Part shown: in pieces, positions 16,899 to 25,716 of the stretch | How positions within the stretch are numbered: the first letter of the stretch is position 1 | How the letters are laid out: each line of letters begins with the position of its first letter | DNA from: Bacteroidales bacterium | GTDB taxonomy: Bacteria > Bacteroidota > Bacteroidia > Bacteroidales > UBA932 | Assembly (NCBI GenBank): GCA_017631875.1 | Contig: JAGBSL010000001.1 | Coordinates: 1 to 45,582, forward strand | DNA: 45,582 nucleotides | Reading direction: 5' to 3' | The notes under the pieces: generated by a model | Database searches by the model: none | What the model was told of the DNA's origin: nothing | What the model saw: only the letters and a program-made list of their open reading frames with translations | Made by a program: the position numbers and the translations under genes

Positions 16899-19800
16899 AT
16901 GATCCAGATGAAGAGACTATTATACATATTTATCACGGTGACGGCACTTGTCCAGGTGTCGTGCGCGCGTGAGGATATTCCGCAGCCGGAGCCTGAGGCC
17001 GTGCCTGAAGGATATGTGAAGATCGAGTTTGCGGCAAACATATCAGATCCGCAATCAGTAATAACACGTGCCGTAGATCCGGATGGACTTGATGTCAACA
17101 ATATGACATTGTTCTGTTTCAACGAATTCGGACTTTTCATCAGCACCGAGACTGCAGAACTTGTAAGGCACACTGCTGTTGACGGGGTGTCAGATAGCGG
17201 TGTCTACAGCGCAACTATCCCGAGCCACACGCGTATCATTCATTTCCTCGCAAATCATAGTGAGGGACTTTACGACGAATCCAACTTCCCGGGACAGACC
17301 GAAAGCATGGTCATCGCAAACATGGAAGGAGGATCCGGAATGCTTGTATACTGGTCTCGATTTGAGATGGACGCTGACAGTGATAAGGACATGCACACCC
17401 AGTTGTCGGAGTTAAAATACACCATAGCAGGCAATACATACAACGGTATCAAACTCATACGTAACCAGGCAAAAGTATCGATAGCAGACTGGACAACCGA
17501 TAAGTTTGTGGTGACAGGATTCCGCACTGTCAACATCCCGGCTTTCGGAACAGTTGCCCCGCACCATCCTCAGGAGCACTTCCATATCGTCGACAATTGG
17601 GAGAGCACAGAAGATTTCATTACCCTTCCTGACAACCAGGCATTGATGTCGGACATCGTGGACATTAATACCAAGAATGAGGACTATATCTTCGAATCGG
17701 AGAATTCCGGCGACAGACTGGTCAGTGTCATCATCAAGGGACATGCAGTCGGCAAGACTGAAGCAGACGACAAGTATTACCGTATCGTGATGCAGCGCGA
17801 GGACGGATCCAATTTCCTGATTCGCAGAAACCATCACTATAAGATCCAGATAACCGGAATGCTGACTTATCCGAGCAATACATTTGAGGAGGCTCTCGTT
17901 GCTCCGGCGTCAAACAATGCATGGATATCTATCGACGAGTGGGTCAATGAGATCACTGACGGTGTGAGGACTCTTTGGGTGGAAAGCACCTCATACGTGC
18001 TTGCAAGCGACCAATATGCCGGAACTGACCTTGTACTGCCATATAAGTATACTGAAAATGGCAGAGGAGCATCAACTGCTCCAGAGGTCACATGGATTGA
18101 CAATAATGTAGCATACGACAACATCACCAATCAATACAACACCAACACTGGAGAAGGCACTCTGACCCTGCGTCTTTATCCGATGTACGAAGGCAATGAG
18201 CAGCAGGTGGGTTCATTTATCATCAAACAAGGCAAACTACAGCGTAAGGTGAGCATCTATGTCATCAAGACGCAGCATTTCACCCCATCATGGATTTCCA
18301 CTCAGGTCTACGGAGTTTCACAAGAACATGTGACGCTGATGTTTACAGTGCCGGAAACCTGTCCTGAAGCTCTTTTCCCATTTACCGTACTTGTGTCTGC
18401 CAACCATCTGGATGTACGCTCCGAGTCTGGTCAGCAGCTCCCTGTCTACATAAAGGGCGAAGAGGGATATTTCGGAAAAGATTGGGAAGGAATCAATTAC
18501 AAGTATGCCCTGACCATATCTGAGCCGGGAAAGCATCGTCTCTTTATGCACACGATCCTCAAGCATGAGGATGGAGACACCGAAGCTGTGCATCTTGAGG
18601 CAGAATTCTTCGAGACCATCACAAAGAATGTTGTGTTCAGCGGTCATGAGCATAAGCACTACAGGGTATTTATTGATGACCTGCACACATATGATGCTTC
18701 TTATGCTGCAGATGAGGTCCTTTACTATATGCTTGTCCCCCAGAAGAAGGCTTCTCCGCTTTTGTTCACTCTTGACCTTCAGGAGAGGCAGAGCGACGGA
18801 ACTTATACTCCATTCAATCACGCATTGAATAAAGACAAGAACAAGTATGACGAATTTCTGATCTACACCAAGACCCTTAGCTTCTATGATGATTATTTCA
18901 GCCATAATCCTGGAATGTATGAAGATATCCAGCAGAAAGCATGGGAAGGAGAGATAACTCTGATCAATCAGGACACATGGAGCACAAATGGCCGTGTAAT
19001 GGCGTTCAGAACCTATTTGAAAGACAAAGAGGGAGATGCCAGATATGGACTCCAGGAGGATGGAAGCTATAACATCTACATGCTGACCAATAGTTCCTAT
19101 AATAAGGATATCGTGCGAGTCGCATCCAATAATGCCCAAAGTCAGTATGTATTTGAGACAGATCCTGACGGTGTTGCATACGGAGACAGAATATACGCCG
19201 GCAACGAATACCGTTCAGTGATCTTCGATGTGGCACATTACAGGCCTTTCCGCTTTGCTGCCCAGGTGAAGGTAGCTGACGAAAACGGCAACAATGAAGA
19301 TATAACTCCAGCCAGCGATGCTCTCCTTTGCAACGAGGTGCATGGAGATCAGGCAGAGAATATAGACGAGGTTTCACTCAGCTATAAGCCGGGACAGCGA
19401 GTTGACATACTTCTGGACATCACAAGTTTCAAAGGCTCGGACAACCGCTCCGTACACCCGTTCGGAGAGCTCTTCGGCGAGGAATTTGAGGTATACATCG
19501 ATGCTCCGATGCTTGAAATCGACCAAAGACGTGTGCCTGATAACTGGCAGGCTGCATATAATAGCACCCTGTCAGCTGACAAGCTGAGGCCGGACCCTTC
19601 GGTCCCTGGCAGATTCATCTATACGGTCAGCAAGAAGCGTGAGGATGAAAGAGCATTCGGATATGCTCAGGCCCACCATAAAGACGAAGCCACTTCGTAT
19701 TATGACAACTTCGGTGGCGTGGTGCCTCCTGAAAATATGCCTGAGGGAGGTATCAATCAGGCAGGAGAGCGCAAGCTGCTGCCGTTCAAGAAGACATCCA

Positions 19801-20228
19801 TTACTTCTAAGGGAGACATTTCAATTACTTCAAACAAGGAAAAGGTCGTATTCTGGGATAAGACTTTTGAGGTGAAAACCGAGCATATGAGGGGACAGCT
19901 GATGTATGAGAAGAATGGCCAGGTGATTCCGGTCCCTGACGATGCCTTTGTCGCTTTTGTTCGTCTACGCACCAACGCCCGCATCGGTGTAGTGACACTG
20001 AACATACATACGGGTGGACCTGGAGATTTTGAGCTCAACCTCCGCGACGAATATTCATTCGAATGGACAGACGACCCTATTGACTTCTACTTTACAGATA
20101 AGACAGACGGCAATAAGGTCTATAATCTAAACCATACAGAGAATGGAGTGCAGAAACCAGTTGATCTGAACCTGCTATATTCGTGGTTAAAGAATGAGAA
20201 ACCTATAGTCCTTACTGAGCAGAAATAG
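16899..20228 (+). CDS. Very large Mfa-type tip/adhesin lipoprotein (1109 aa)
   Basis: The last gene of the pilus operon, 3 bp after its neighbour. It starts at ATG 16899 (an alternative in-frame ATG at 16908 changes little), lipobox VQVSC (Cys22). The N-terminal about 330 residues look fimbrillin-like (VKIEFAANISDPQSVITRAVD, MTLFCFNEFGLFIS, IRNQAKVSIADW, LIRRNHHYKIQITG), similar to large Bacteroidales proteins annotated with DUF4906. The remaining about 770 residues form several beta-rich domains without a motif I recognise. The position matches Mfa5 of Porphyromonas, the largest tip protein, but I see no von Willebrand A MIDAS motif (DxSxS). I infer an adhesin at the pilus tip with an unknown target. 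It ends 54 bp before a long hairpin. Confidence 0.7.
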   Translation: MIQMKRLLYIFITVTALVQVSCAREDIPQPEPEAVPEGYVKIEFAANISDPQSVITRAVDPDGLDVNNMTLFCFNEFGLFISTETAELVRHTAVDGVSDSGVYSATIPSHTRIIHFLANHSEGLYDESNFPGQTESMVIANMEGGSGMLVYWSRFEMDADSDKDMHTQLSELKYTIAGNTYNGIKLIRNQAKVSIADWTTDKFVVTGFRTVNIPAFGTVAPHHPQEHFHIVDNWESTEDFITLPDNQALMSDIVDINTKNEDYIFESENSGDRLVSVIIKGHAVGKTEADDKYYRIVMQREDGSNFLIRRNHHYKIQITGMLTYPSNTFEEALVAPASNNAWISIDEWVNEITDGVRTLWVESTSYVLASDQYAGTDLVLPYKYTENGRGASTAPEVTWIDNNVAYDNITNQYNTNTGEGTLTLRLYPMYEGNEQQVGSFIIKQGKLQRKVSIYVIKTQHFTPSWISTQVYGVSQEHVTLMFTVPETCPEALFPFTVLVSANHLDVRSESGQQLPVYIKGEEGYFGKDWEGINYKYALTISEPGKHRLFMHTILKHEDGDTEAVHLEAEFFETITKNVVFSGHEHKHYRVFIDDLHTYDASYAADEVLYYMLVPQKKASPLLFTLDLQERQSDGTYTPFNHALNKDKNKYDEFLIYTKTLSFYDDYFSHNPGMYEDIQQKAWEGEITLINQDTWSTNGRVMAFRTYLKDKEGDARYGLQEDGSYNIYMLTNSSYNKDIVRVASNNAQSQYVFETDPDGVAYGDRIYAGNEYRSVIFDVAHYRPFRFAAQVKVADENGNNEDITPASDALLCNEVHGDQAENIDEVSLSYKPGQRVDILLDITSFKGSDNRSVHPFGELFGEEFEVYIDAPMLEIDQRRVPDNWQAAYNSTLSADKLRPDPSVPGRFIYTVSKKREDERAFGYAQAHHKDEATSYYDNFGGVVPPENMPEGGINQAGERKLLPFKKTSITSKGDISITSNKEKVVFWDKTFEVKTEHMRGQLMYEKNGQVIPVPDDAFVAFVRLRTNARIGVVTLNIHTGGPGDFELNLRDEYSFEWTDDPIDFYFTDKTDGNKVYNLNHTENGVQKPVDLNLLYSWLKNEKPIVLTEQK

Positions 20229-20281
20229 TACGACAACCTAAATTTATATATTTCAAAAAACAAATTGCACAAAACAAAATG

Positions 20282-20324
20282 AAATCAGGTGTCAAGGCTT
20301 ATCAATAGCCTTGTCGCCTGATTT
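20282..20324. terminator. Long hairpin ending the pilus operon
   Basis: AAATCAGGTG-T-CAAGGCT pairs with AGCCTTG-T-CGCCTGATTT: two helices separated by one T-T mismatch and closed by a 7-nt loop. It sits 54 bp after the pilus operon and 59 bp before the stop of the convergent hydrolase gene. The T-tract is short (ATTTGCT), but the near symmetry and position suggest a bidirectional terminator. Confidence 0.8.
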
Positions 20325-20382
20325 GCTATGAAGTGCCTCACAGTTTGGTCTGCAGTGCCACTTATGAGGTCGGAGAGCGGGA

Positions 20383-21465
20383 CTACTTCACCCGAACCAT
20401 AGTCACCGGCTGCTGCTGGACGTCGTCGAGCGGATGGCTCTGGAACTTGACCTTCTTGAAGTCGATATCCATCAGGTCAATGCAGCGGATGTTGCTGTTC
20501 CACGCCGTGCGGTAGTATAACTTCATGGCTTTCAAGTCCGTAGCTGCAGTGAACTGGGTGGCGCTTGGAAGGCCTTTAGGGATGTCCTTCTGCAGGTGCT
20601 GGCTGCCGATCGGGATGTCGAAGTTGTTCAGGATGTGGAAGGCCTGAACTACCGTCGAGAAGCCGTCGGGCCATACAGGAGCGGTGGTCTGGAAGAATGT
20701 CGCACGGACAAATCTCGATGGAGATGTGTAGTCGCCAGGAAGTCCTAGCATGCCGCTTCCATGACCCAGAGGCTGAAGCGTGATGCCCGGCGCAATGGTG
20801 TTGTTCGGAGCCGATCCAGGCATGAGGTTGACATAATTGTTGAGGTTGGTCATGTGCCATTGGAAGCCAGGGGCATTAGTCAGCACACCGAGCTTGTTCT
20901 CATAGAACTGAGGCACACCACCGACCACTTCAAGGACAACCATCCTGCCGCCCGGCTCTGTGATTCTCCAATGCACGGCACCGATCCTGTGGTCCAATGT
21001 AACCAGGTCAAGATCAGCAAGGGCATCCTTCATCTGATCGATTGTAGAGAACTGGGAAAGGACCCATGACACAAACTGCATATCACACAGTGTCAGATCG
21101 TTACGCTTCGAGTTATATGCCTTATAATCGCCGTATCCAGGGAAGAAGAAAAGACCTGCAGAGAGTCCTGCTTCATTCACTCCTTCAACAACGAAAGGTT
21201 CATATTCGGTGTAGATGCCGACGTATCCATACACCGCCTTATACTTGAGTCCGTTCTCACCTGAAGGTGTATACGACTGCTGCACATGCCCGCGAGGCAC
21301 CACGGCATAGCCGCACTGCATCGGGGTCGCAGCCCATTCCACAGTTCTTGCCACTACCCTGCTGCCGTCCTGGGCTTTAAGGGAAATGCCTGTGCAGGCG
21401 CTTGAATCCGGCGAAGCCGCGATCATCAGGAGTGCCGCAGAGGCTGTTGTCATTATTCGTTTCAT
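20383..21465 (-). CDS. Secreted choloylglycine hydrolase-family Ntn amidase (bile salt hydrolase / penicillin acylase-like)
   Basis: 360 residues from ATG 21465, chosen over the in-frame GTG at 21486 because it starts the signal peptide directly. Signal cleavage after DSSA would expose Cys24 as the N-terminal nucleophile. Family residues seen: Cys24, Arg40 (VVARTVEW), Asn96 (GVNEAGLSAGL), Asn196 (VLTNAPGFQWHMTNLNNY) and Arg250/253 (SPSRFVRATFF). These correspond to the choloylglycine hydrolase/penicillin V acylase active site. The position of the usual substrate-contacting Asp21 carries Glu43, as in several Gram-negative members. The enzyme hydrolyses an amide such as a conjugated bile salt, penicillin V or an N-acyl homoserine lactone; substrate cannot be chosen from sequence. 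Predicted periplasmic or secreted. A single gene with its own direction, divergent from the lipoprotein gene at 21570. Confidence 0.87.
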   Translation of the reverse strand: MKRIMTTASAALLMIAASPDSSACTGISLKAQDGSRVVARTVEWAATPMQCGYAVVPRGHVQQSYTPSGENGLKYKAVYGYVGIYTEYEPFVVEGVNEAGLSAGLFFFPGYGDYKAYNSKRNDLTLCDMQFVSWVLSQFSTIDQMKDALADLDLVTLDHRIGAVHWRITEPGGRMVVLEVVGGVPQFYENKLGVLTNAPGFQWHMTNLNNYVNLMPGSAPNNTIAPGITLQPLGHGSGMLGLPGDYTSPSRFVRATFFQTTAPVWPDGFSTVVQAFHILNNFDIPIGSQHLQKDIPKGLPSATQFTAATDLKAMKLYYRTAWNSNIRCIDLMDIDFKKVKFQSHPLDDVQQQPVTMVRVK

Positions 21466-21515
21466 CGCTTTAAAATTTAAATTCACAGCAGAAGATTTAG
21501 CAAGGTCCAGACCAC

Positions 21516-21548
21516 TTGCGCATTTTTAACCGAAATTATTTATATTTG
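21516..21548 (+). promoter_or_regulatory. Promoter of lipoprotein-methyltransferase pair
   Basis: The -7 box TATATTTG (21541-21548) matches TAnnTTTG, with TTG (21516-21518) as a weak -33 at about 22 nt, slightly long. The predicted start of transcription is near 21553, about 17 nt before the ATG at 21570, which supports that start over upstream in-frame codons. Confidence 0.55.
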
Positions 21549-21569
21549 CATATTCTAAAAGCTAATTAT

Positions 21570-22856
21570 ATGAAACTTCTCTCTTTTGCTAAGGTTGCCG
21601 CTGCAGCCATATTAGGAACAATGCTCATATCAGGCTGCGAAAAGCCCGACAACGGTCCGATATCCGAAGCGCCTAGAACAAACTACTTCGTTTATGACGG
21701 ATACTCTTTCGACATAAATTCAGCTGTGCAGTACGACAAAGGAGACAACTCGGTAGAGGTATGGCTCTCCCCTATCAGCGGACTGACCACTTCAAAGGAA
21801 ATCAAGGCAGGAGGAGACTATGTGGTATTCAACACCCATAAGTCATTCCTTGGCGACAGAGACAGGTTCAATAGCCAGACTTCAAAGGAGTCGTACATAT
21901 GCTTCGGCGAGCAGAAGTTCGCTTACGGAGACCAAGGAACAGCATACATTGAAGTGACCATGACAAGCGACAGCCTTAAGGTGAACTTCATGGCTGAAGT
22001 TCTTCAGACAAAGAACTCGCCTGTTCCTGCTGCCATGCTTTCAGGATCATTTGCAGGCACATACACAGTCGAAACAGACAAGCCATACGCAAATGACTGG
22101 GGCTTCGACAGAGAGCATACAGCAATCGCCAAAACGATACTCACAACCCGTGAAGACGGAGGCAACAGCAGCATAACACTCTTAGAATCAGACGGTAGCG
22201 AGGGCATCAGGATCGAGCTCCCACACAGCAGCATCGGCAAGGAATACCTCCTTACATCTTCATCAACGCCTGACGAGATCAAGCTCTATACAAGCAAGAA
22301 CAGATTCATCCTCAAGGGTGCAGCCGGAACAATCAAGACAAGCGTAAATGAAGACGTGGCGACAGTGAGCATCTCACTCGTGAAGGACGGAAGAACGCTT
22401 CGCGCCGAGTATTCTGGAGCATATGAGAAAGAAACCGTCAAGCTCAACAGGTTCATATTCGATTATGAAGGCGAAAGCCCATATGAAGGTAATCATGAGA
22501 TTGTGAAGCTTATGGTAGAGGACAATGGTGGCGTTCTCAAGCTCTACTTCTCCCCTAGCGAGGGTTATTCTATGTCAGAGGCAAACTCTACACATATGCC
22601 TATCCTGACACTTCCATCATCAGTGATCAATGCTGGCGAGAAGGCCTTTAAGGATCTGACTGATTGGGAGTTCGCATACGACGTAATGCAGTCATGGCCA
22701 TTCGTGGACGAGTACAGACCGCATCCTGCTGACACAGACTGGATCGAGATCAACCGCGAGGGCAATGTATATGAAATCGAATTCATCCTCACAAGCCAGG
22801 GAACAGGCAGCCAGACCAGCACAATCGACGTCTACTACCAAGGCGAAGCAAGATAA
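21570..22856 (+). CDS. Lipoprotein of unknown function with two related halves
   Basis: 428 residues from ATG 21570 (signal MKLLSFAKVAAAAILGTML, lipobox ISGC, Cys23). The frame extends upstream to 21516, but that part lies across the promoter. The halves look related: the first has NYFVYDGYSFDINSAVQYDKG then VEVWLSPISGLTTSKEI, and the second has NRFIFDYEGESPYEGNHEIVK then LKLYFSPSEGYSMSEAN. This indicates an internal duplication of a beta-rich domain. I do not recognise the family. It is separated from the following methyltransferase by only 2 bp, so the two are co-transcribed although a functional link is not obvious. Probably attached to the outer membrane or the periplasmic face. Confidence 0.7.
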   Translation: MKLLSFAKVAAAAILGTMLISGCEKPDNGPISEAPRTNYFVYDGYSFDINSAVQYDKGDNSVEVWLSPISGLTTSKEIKAGGDYVVFNTHKSFLGDRDRFNSQTSKESYICFGEQKFAYGDQGTAYIEVTMTSDSLKVNFMAEVLQTKNSPVPAAMLSGSFAGTYTVETDKPYANDWGFDREHTAIAKTILTTREDGGNSSITLLESDGSEGIRIELPHSSIGKEYLLTSSSTPDEIKLYTSKNRFILKGAAGTIKTSVNEDVATVSISLVKDGRTLRAEYSGAYEKETVKLNRFIFDYEGESPYEGNHEIVKLMVEDNGGVLKLYFSPSEGYSMSEANSTHMPILTLPSSVINAGEKAFKDLTDWEFAYDVMQSWPFVDEYRPHPADTDWIEINREGNVYEIEFILTSQGTGSQTSTIDVYYQGEAR

Positions 22857-22858
22857 TC

Positions 22859-24118
22859 ATGAAGAAACTGACTGCCTTTGTGCAGGAACATATAGGAGAT
22901 GACCTTACAAGGCTCATCCTGGACAGAAAGAAATGGCCGGATATCGATATGGATCTGGCCGTTTCCTGTATACAGAGCAGAAGGAAGTTGAAGGGCAAGG
23001 TGCAGGAGTGGTTTTCCAATCCGGACCTCATATTTCCGGTAGGACTTTCTGCCGAGCAATGCAGCAGTTCAGCGACCGGAATCTACAAGTCGGGACTGGC
23101 GCTGCGGATCGCTGACGGAAAGCCATTCGGACTGGCAGATCTGACCGGCGGATTAGGCGTGGATTCATGGTATTTTTCGAAGAAAGCCGAGCAGGTATGG
23201 TATCATGAGATGCAGGAAAAGCTCTGCATGGCCGCGGAGCATAACTTCCAGTCACTCAATGCAGAAAACATTATTGTAAGAAACGTAATTTCTACTCCTG
23301 AGACGATTGACAGGATCCTTTCCGAGGCCCGTCCGGACATCGTCTACATGGACCCTGCACGCCGTGGAGAAGGCGGCAAAAAAGTGTTCCTGATCGAAGA
23401 ATGCACGCCCGATGTCCTGACTCTGAAAGAGCAGATTTTCAGGCATTGCAGACACATTCTCCTCAAGCTCTCCCCCATGGCTGACATCACGATGGCATGC
23501 TCTCGGCTGGGCGGAAAATGCCGCGAAGTTCACATCGTTGCAACAGGCGGCGAATGCAAGGAACTGCTGATCTGGATGGATCGTGAATGGGCAGGAGAGT
23601 ACACTATTACTGCGGTGGAATTGCCGTCATGCTATCCTGCCATGGACCCGGCTACATTCTCGTTTAGCGGTTCCGAGGAAAAGATTGCCACGGCCTCTAC
23701 GAGGCCTCGCAATGACGTGTTGCGGGAACCTCAAGCGCAGTCAAGAGATCTCTTCCTCTTCGAACCAGGCAAAGCCCTCATGAAGGCAGGCTGTTTCAAC
23801 CTGATAGCCAACCGCTTCGGCCTCATGAAACTTGGTGTGTCAACACACTATTATGTAACAGAATCCGCTGCCAAAGCCGATGAGCTCAAACCATACGGCA
23901 AGGTCTATATGATCCTAAGCGCACAACCTCTCGACAAACGCTTGATCAAGGCAGCGGGCGCCGCATATCCACGCGCCGAGGTCACCGCACGCAACATCCC
24001 GATGGACACCGAGACTTTGCGCAAAAAATTAGGCGTCACCTCAGGAGATGACGCCCACATATTCGGTCTGAAGTCCGATTCTCTCGGAAATCTTCTTATT
24101 ATCACTTCCAGATTTTAG
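22859..24118 (+). CDS. SAM-dependent methyltransferase with C-terminal THUMP-like domain
   Basis: 419 residues. A helical N-terminus (about 1-70) is followed by a class I methyltransferase core: motif I DLTGGLGVD (SAM binding), an acidic motif II region and DIVYMDPARRGEGG (motif IV, NPPY-like position), then LLKLSPMADI. After a linker comes a THUMP-like domain (FLFEPGKALMKAGCFNLIANRFGLMKLG ... THYYVTES). This architecture is a Bacteroidetes family thought to modify RNA; the target is unknown. Residues about 275-288 (KIATASTRPRNDVL), in the linker, are encoded by a copy of an interspersed palindromic repeat inserted in frame (see the repeat at 23682). The gene overlaps the convergent DUF4301 gene by 4 bp at the stop codons. 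Confidence 0.85.
   Translation: MKKLTAFVQEHIGDDLTRLILDRKKWPDIDMDLAVSCIQSRRKLKGKVQEWFSNPDLIFPVGLSAEQCSSSATGIYKSGLALRIADGKPFGLADLTGGLGVDSWYFSKKAEQVWYHEMQEKLCMAAEHNFQSLNAENIIVRNVISTPETIDRILSEARPDIVYMDPARRGEGGKKVFLIEECTPDVLTLKEQIFRHCRHILLKLSPMADITMACSRLGGKCREVHIVATGGECKELLIWMDREWAGEYTITAVELPSCYPAMDPATFSFSGSEEKIATASTRPRNDVLREPQAQSRDLFLFEPGKALMKAGCFNLIANRFGLMKLGVSTHYYVTESAAKADELKPYGKVYMILSAQPLDKRLIKAAGAAYPRAEVTARNIPMDTETLRKKLGVTSGDDAHIFGLKSDSLGNLLIITSRF
23682..23720 (-). repeat. Interspersed palindromic repeat, in-frame inside the methyltransferase gene
   Basis: Read on the minus strand, this 39-bp segment begins ACACGTCATTGCGAGG and ends GTGGCAATCT, matching both ends of the tandem units at 32786-32880. 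The centre differs and is itself a perfect hairpin (GGCCTC-TAC-GAGGCC, 23692-23706). Its length is a multiple of three, so the methyltransferase frame is preserved. It sits in the linker between the catalytic and THUMP-like domains. Confidence 0.8.
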
Positions 24119-25695
24119 TTCTGGTGTGCAGGACGGAGGAGGTCGAGGACAACCTTAACTGGGTTGAATGTCTCGAGCGGAACCTCTACGAAGAGGGTGT
24201 TCCAGTTGCTCATGGCTCCGTTCCACAGGCCTGGAAGCTCAAGTGCCTTGAGCTCACGGCCCTGGTAGCTCTTCGAGCTGATGAAGCCAGCGTCCTGATC
24301 GACGTACTCAAGGAGGTCAAAGCTCTCGCCCTTGTAGTCGTGGAGGCAGCATACGATGTCAACCGGGTTGAAGTGGGTCGCAGAAGCGAGTGCCTCACGT
24401 GCATGGTCGTCCGACATGTTGATCTGTACGCTCTCGAGAACCTGGAGAGATGTCGATCCGTCCTTCTCGGCAATGATGAAAGGACCACCGCCAGGCTCAC
24501 CCTGATTCTTCACCATACCTGCAACGCGTACAGGACGGTTCAGCTTCTTGCGGAGAGCCTCAACTCTTGCCTTAGGAGTCTCAGCCTCAGGCATCTGCAC
24601 GCAGAGAACGTCAGCGAGGAACTTCTCGATATCGTCGCAGAGAGCGAGTGCCTCAGGAGTTGTATAAACGTCGTCATAAAGAGGATCGTAACCAGGAACG
24701 CCTGTAGTGGTGTTTCTTGAGCCGGCGATAGGAGTGCATACTGCATCAAGCTCACGGAGATAACCGTGGAGAGTGTCGCGAAGCTCGAGAGCCTTACCGA
24801 GGAGAACCTTCTTCCATGTTGCTGTAGCAGGGAGGAGTCTCTCGTTGGCTACGTTGTCGATGTTCTTGATTGAAACGACCTCGTCCTTGATCGCATTGAG
24901 GTTGTAGATGAGCGCGCCGTGTCCTGCAGGACGGAAAAGGAGAGAGTCAGTCTCTGTTCTGAAAGGCTTGTTCTCTACGTCTACGGCAACTGTGTCGGTA
25001 GCCTTGTCCTGGAATGTGAATGTGATGTTGTAAGCAACGCCATACTTAGCCTCATATGCCGCCTTAACCTCAGCGTAAGCCTCCTCGAAGAGGTGCTGGT
25101 GCTCTGGAGAGATAGTCACAACGAGGTTTGCTGTGCCGTCCTCATTCCTCATGTAATTCTGAGCCTCAACAAGGTGCTCGGCGAACGCTGTGCGGATCTC
25201 GCCGTCAGTGTACTTGTGGAACTTCAGGACACCCTTAGGCTTCGCGCCATAGCCGAGTCCCTCGTCAGTAAGGGTCTTTGCAAGGACTGACTGACGGTAC
25301 TCCGGACACTTGCATGTCTGCTCGCCGAAAAGCTCTGGAGTGTAGAATGCGAACGACTGGATCTGATCCACAAACTTCGCTGCCGGAGCATCATCAGCAA
25401 GCTCCTTGCCCTCCTTAAGGGCATCAAGACCGCTGAAAAGGTCCTTGAACATACGTGAAGCCGCGCCCGAAGCCGGAACGAACTTGCACTTGCCATTGAT
25501 CTGGGCACCCTCATAGTACTTCACAGCAGCCTCTACAGCAGCCTCGTCAAGTACCTGGATACCTTTCTCAGGAGTTGCAGGAGCAACGATCTTCAGCCAA
25601 GGGAAACCTTTCTTGAAGCGCTCAACCTGCTCTTCTACTGTCTGCACAGATGAGCCTCTCTGCTCGATCTGAGCGATGTCTTGTTTAGTAAACAT
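24115..25695 (-). CDS. DUF4301 family protein
   Basis: 526 residues. The sequence matches the DUF4301 family: MFTKQDIAQIEQRG at the start, KCKFVPASGAASRMFKDLF (resembling the G-x-x-SRM loop of nucleotidyltransferases), LLFRPAGHGALIYNLN, FIKNIDNV-type segment VVSIKNIDNVANE, and MVKNQGEPGGGPFI. The fold is probably of the nucleotidyltransferase/UDP-sugar pyrophosphorylase kind, but no substrate is known. Cytoplasmic. It is the last gene of the nine-gene minus-strand run, 21 bp after pdxB, and its stop overlaps the stop of the convergent methyltransferase by 4 bp. No terminator is visible between them. Codon use is strongly biased toward GAG, AAG and CTC, suggesting high expression. Confidence 0.85.
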   Translation of the reverse strand: MFTKQDIAQIEQRGSSVQTVEEQVERFKKGFPWLKIVAPATPEKGIQVLDEAAVEAAVKYYEGAQINGKCKFVPASGAASRMFKDLFSGLDALKEGKELADDAPAAKFVDQIQSFAFYTPELFGEQTCKCPEYRQSVLAKTLTDEGLGYGAKPKGVLKFHKYTDGEIRTAFAEHLVEAQNYMRNEDGTANLVVTISPEHQHLFEEAYAEVKAAYEAKYGVAYNITFTFQDKATDTVAVDVENKPFRTETDSLLFRPAGHGALIYNLNAIKDEVVSIKNIDNVANERLLPATATWKKVLLGKALELRDTLHGYLRELDAVCTPIAGSRNTTTGVPGYDPLYDDVYTTPEALALCDDIEKFLADVLCVQMPEAETPKARVEALRKKLNRPVRVAGMVKNQGEPGGGPFIIAEKDGSTSLQVLESVQINMSDDHAREALASATHFNPVDIVCCLHDYKGESFDLLEYVDQDAGFISSKSYQGRELKALELPGLWNGAMSNWNTLFVEVPLETFNPVKVVLDLLRPAHQN

Positions 25696-25716
25696 TTGAA
25701 AATGTGGTTTAATTGG

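Noticed and set aside
18318..19139. Minus-strand frame (273 codons) within the large adhesin gene
   Set aside because: It is the antisense of coding sequence without any motif, start signal or promoter.
16899..20228. Von Willebrand A/MIDAS domain in the 1109-residue tip protein
   Set aside because: No DxSxS motif is present; the closest stretch (LLDITSFKGSD) does not match the required spacing.
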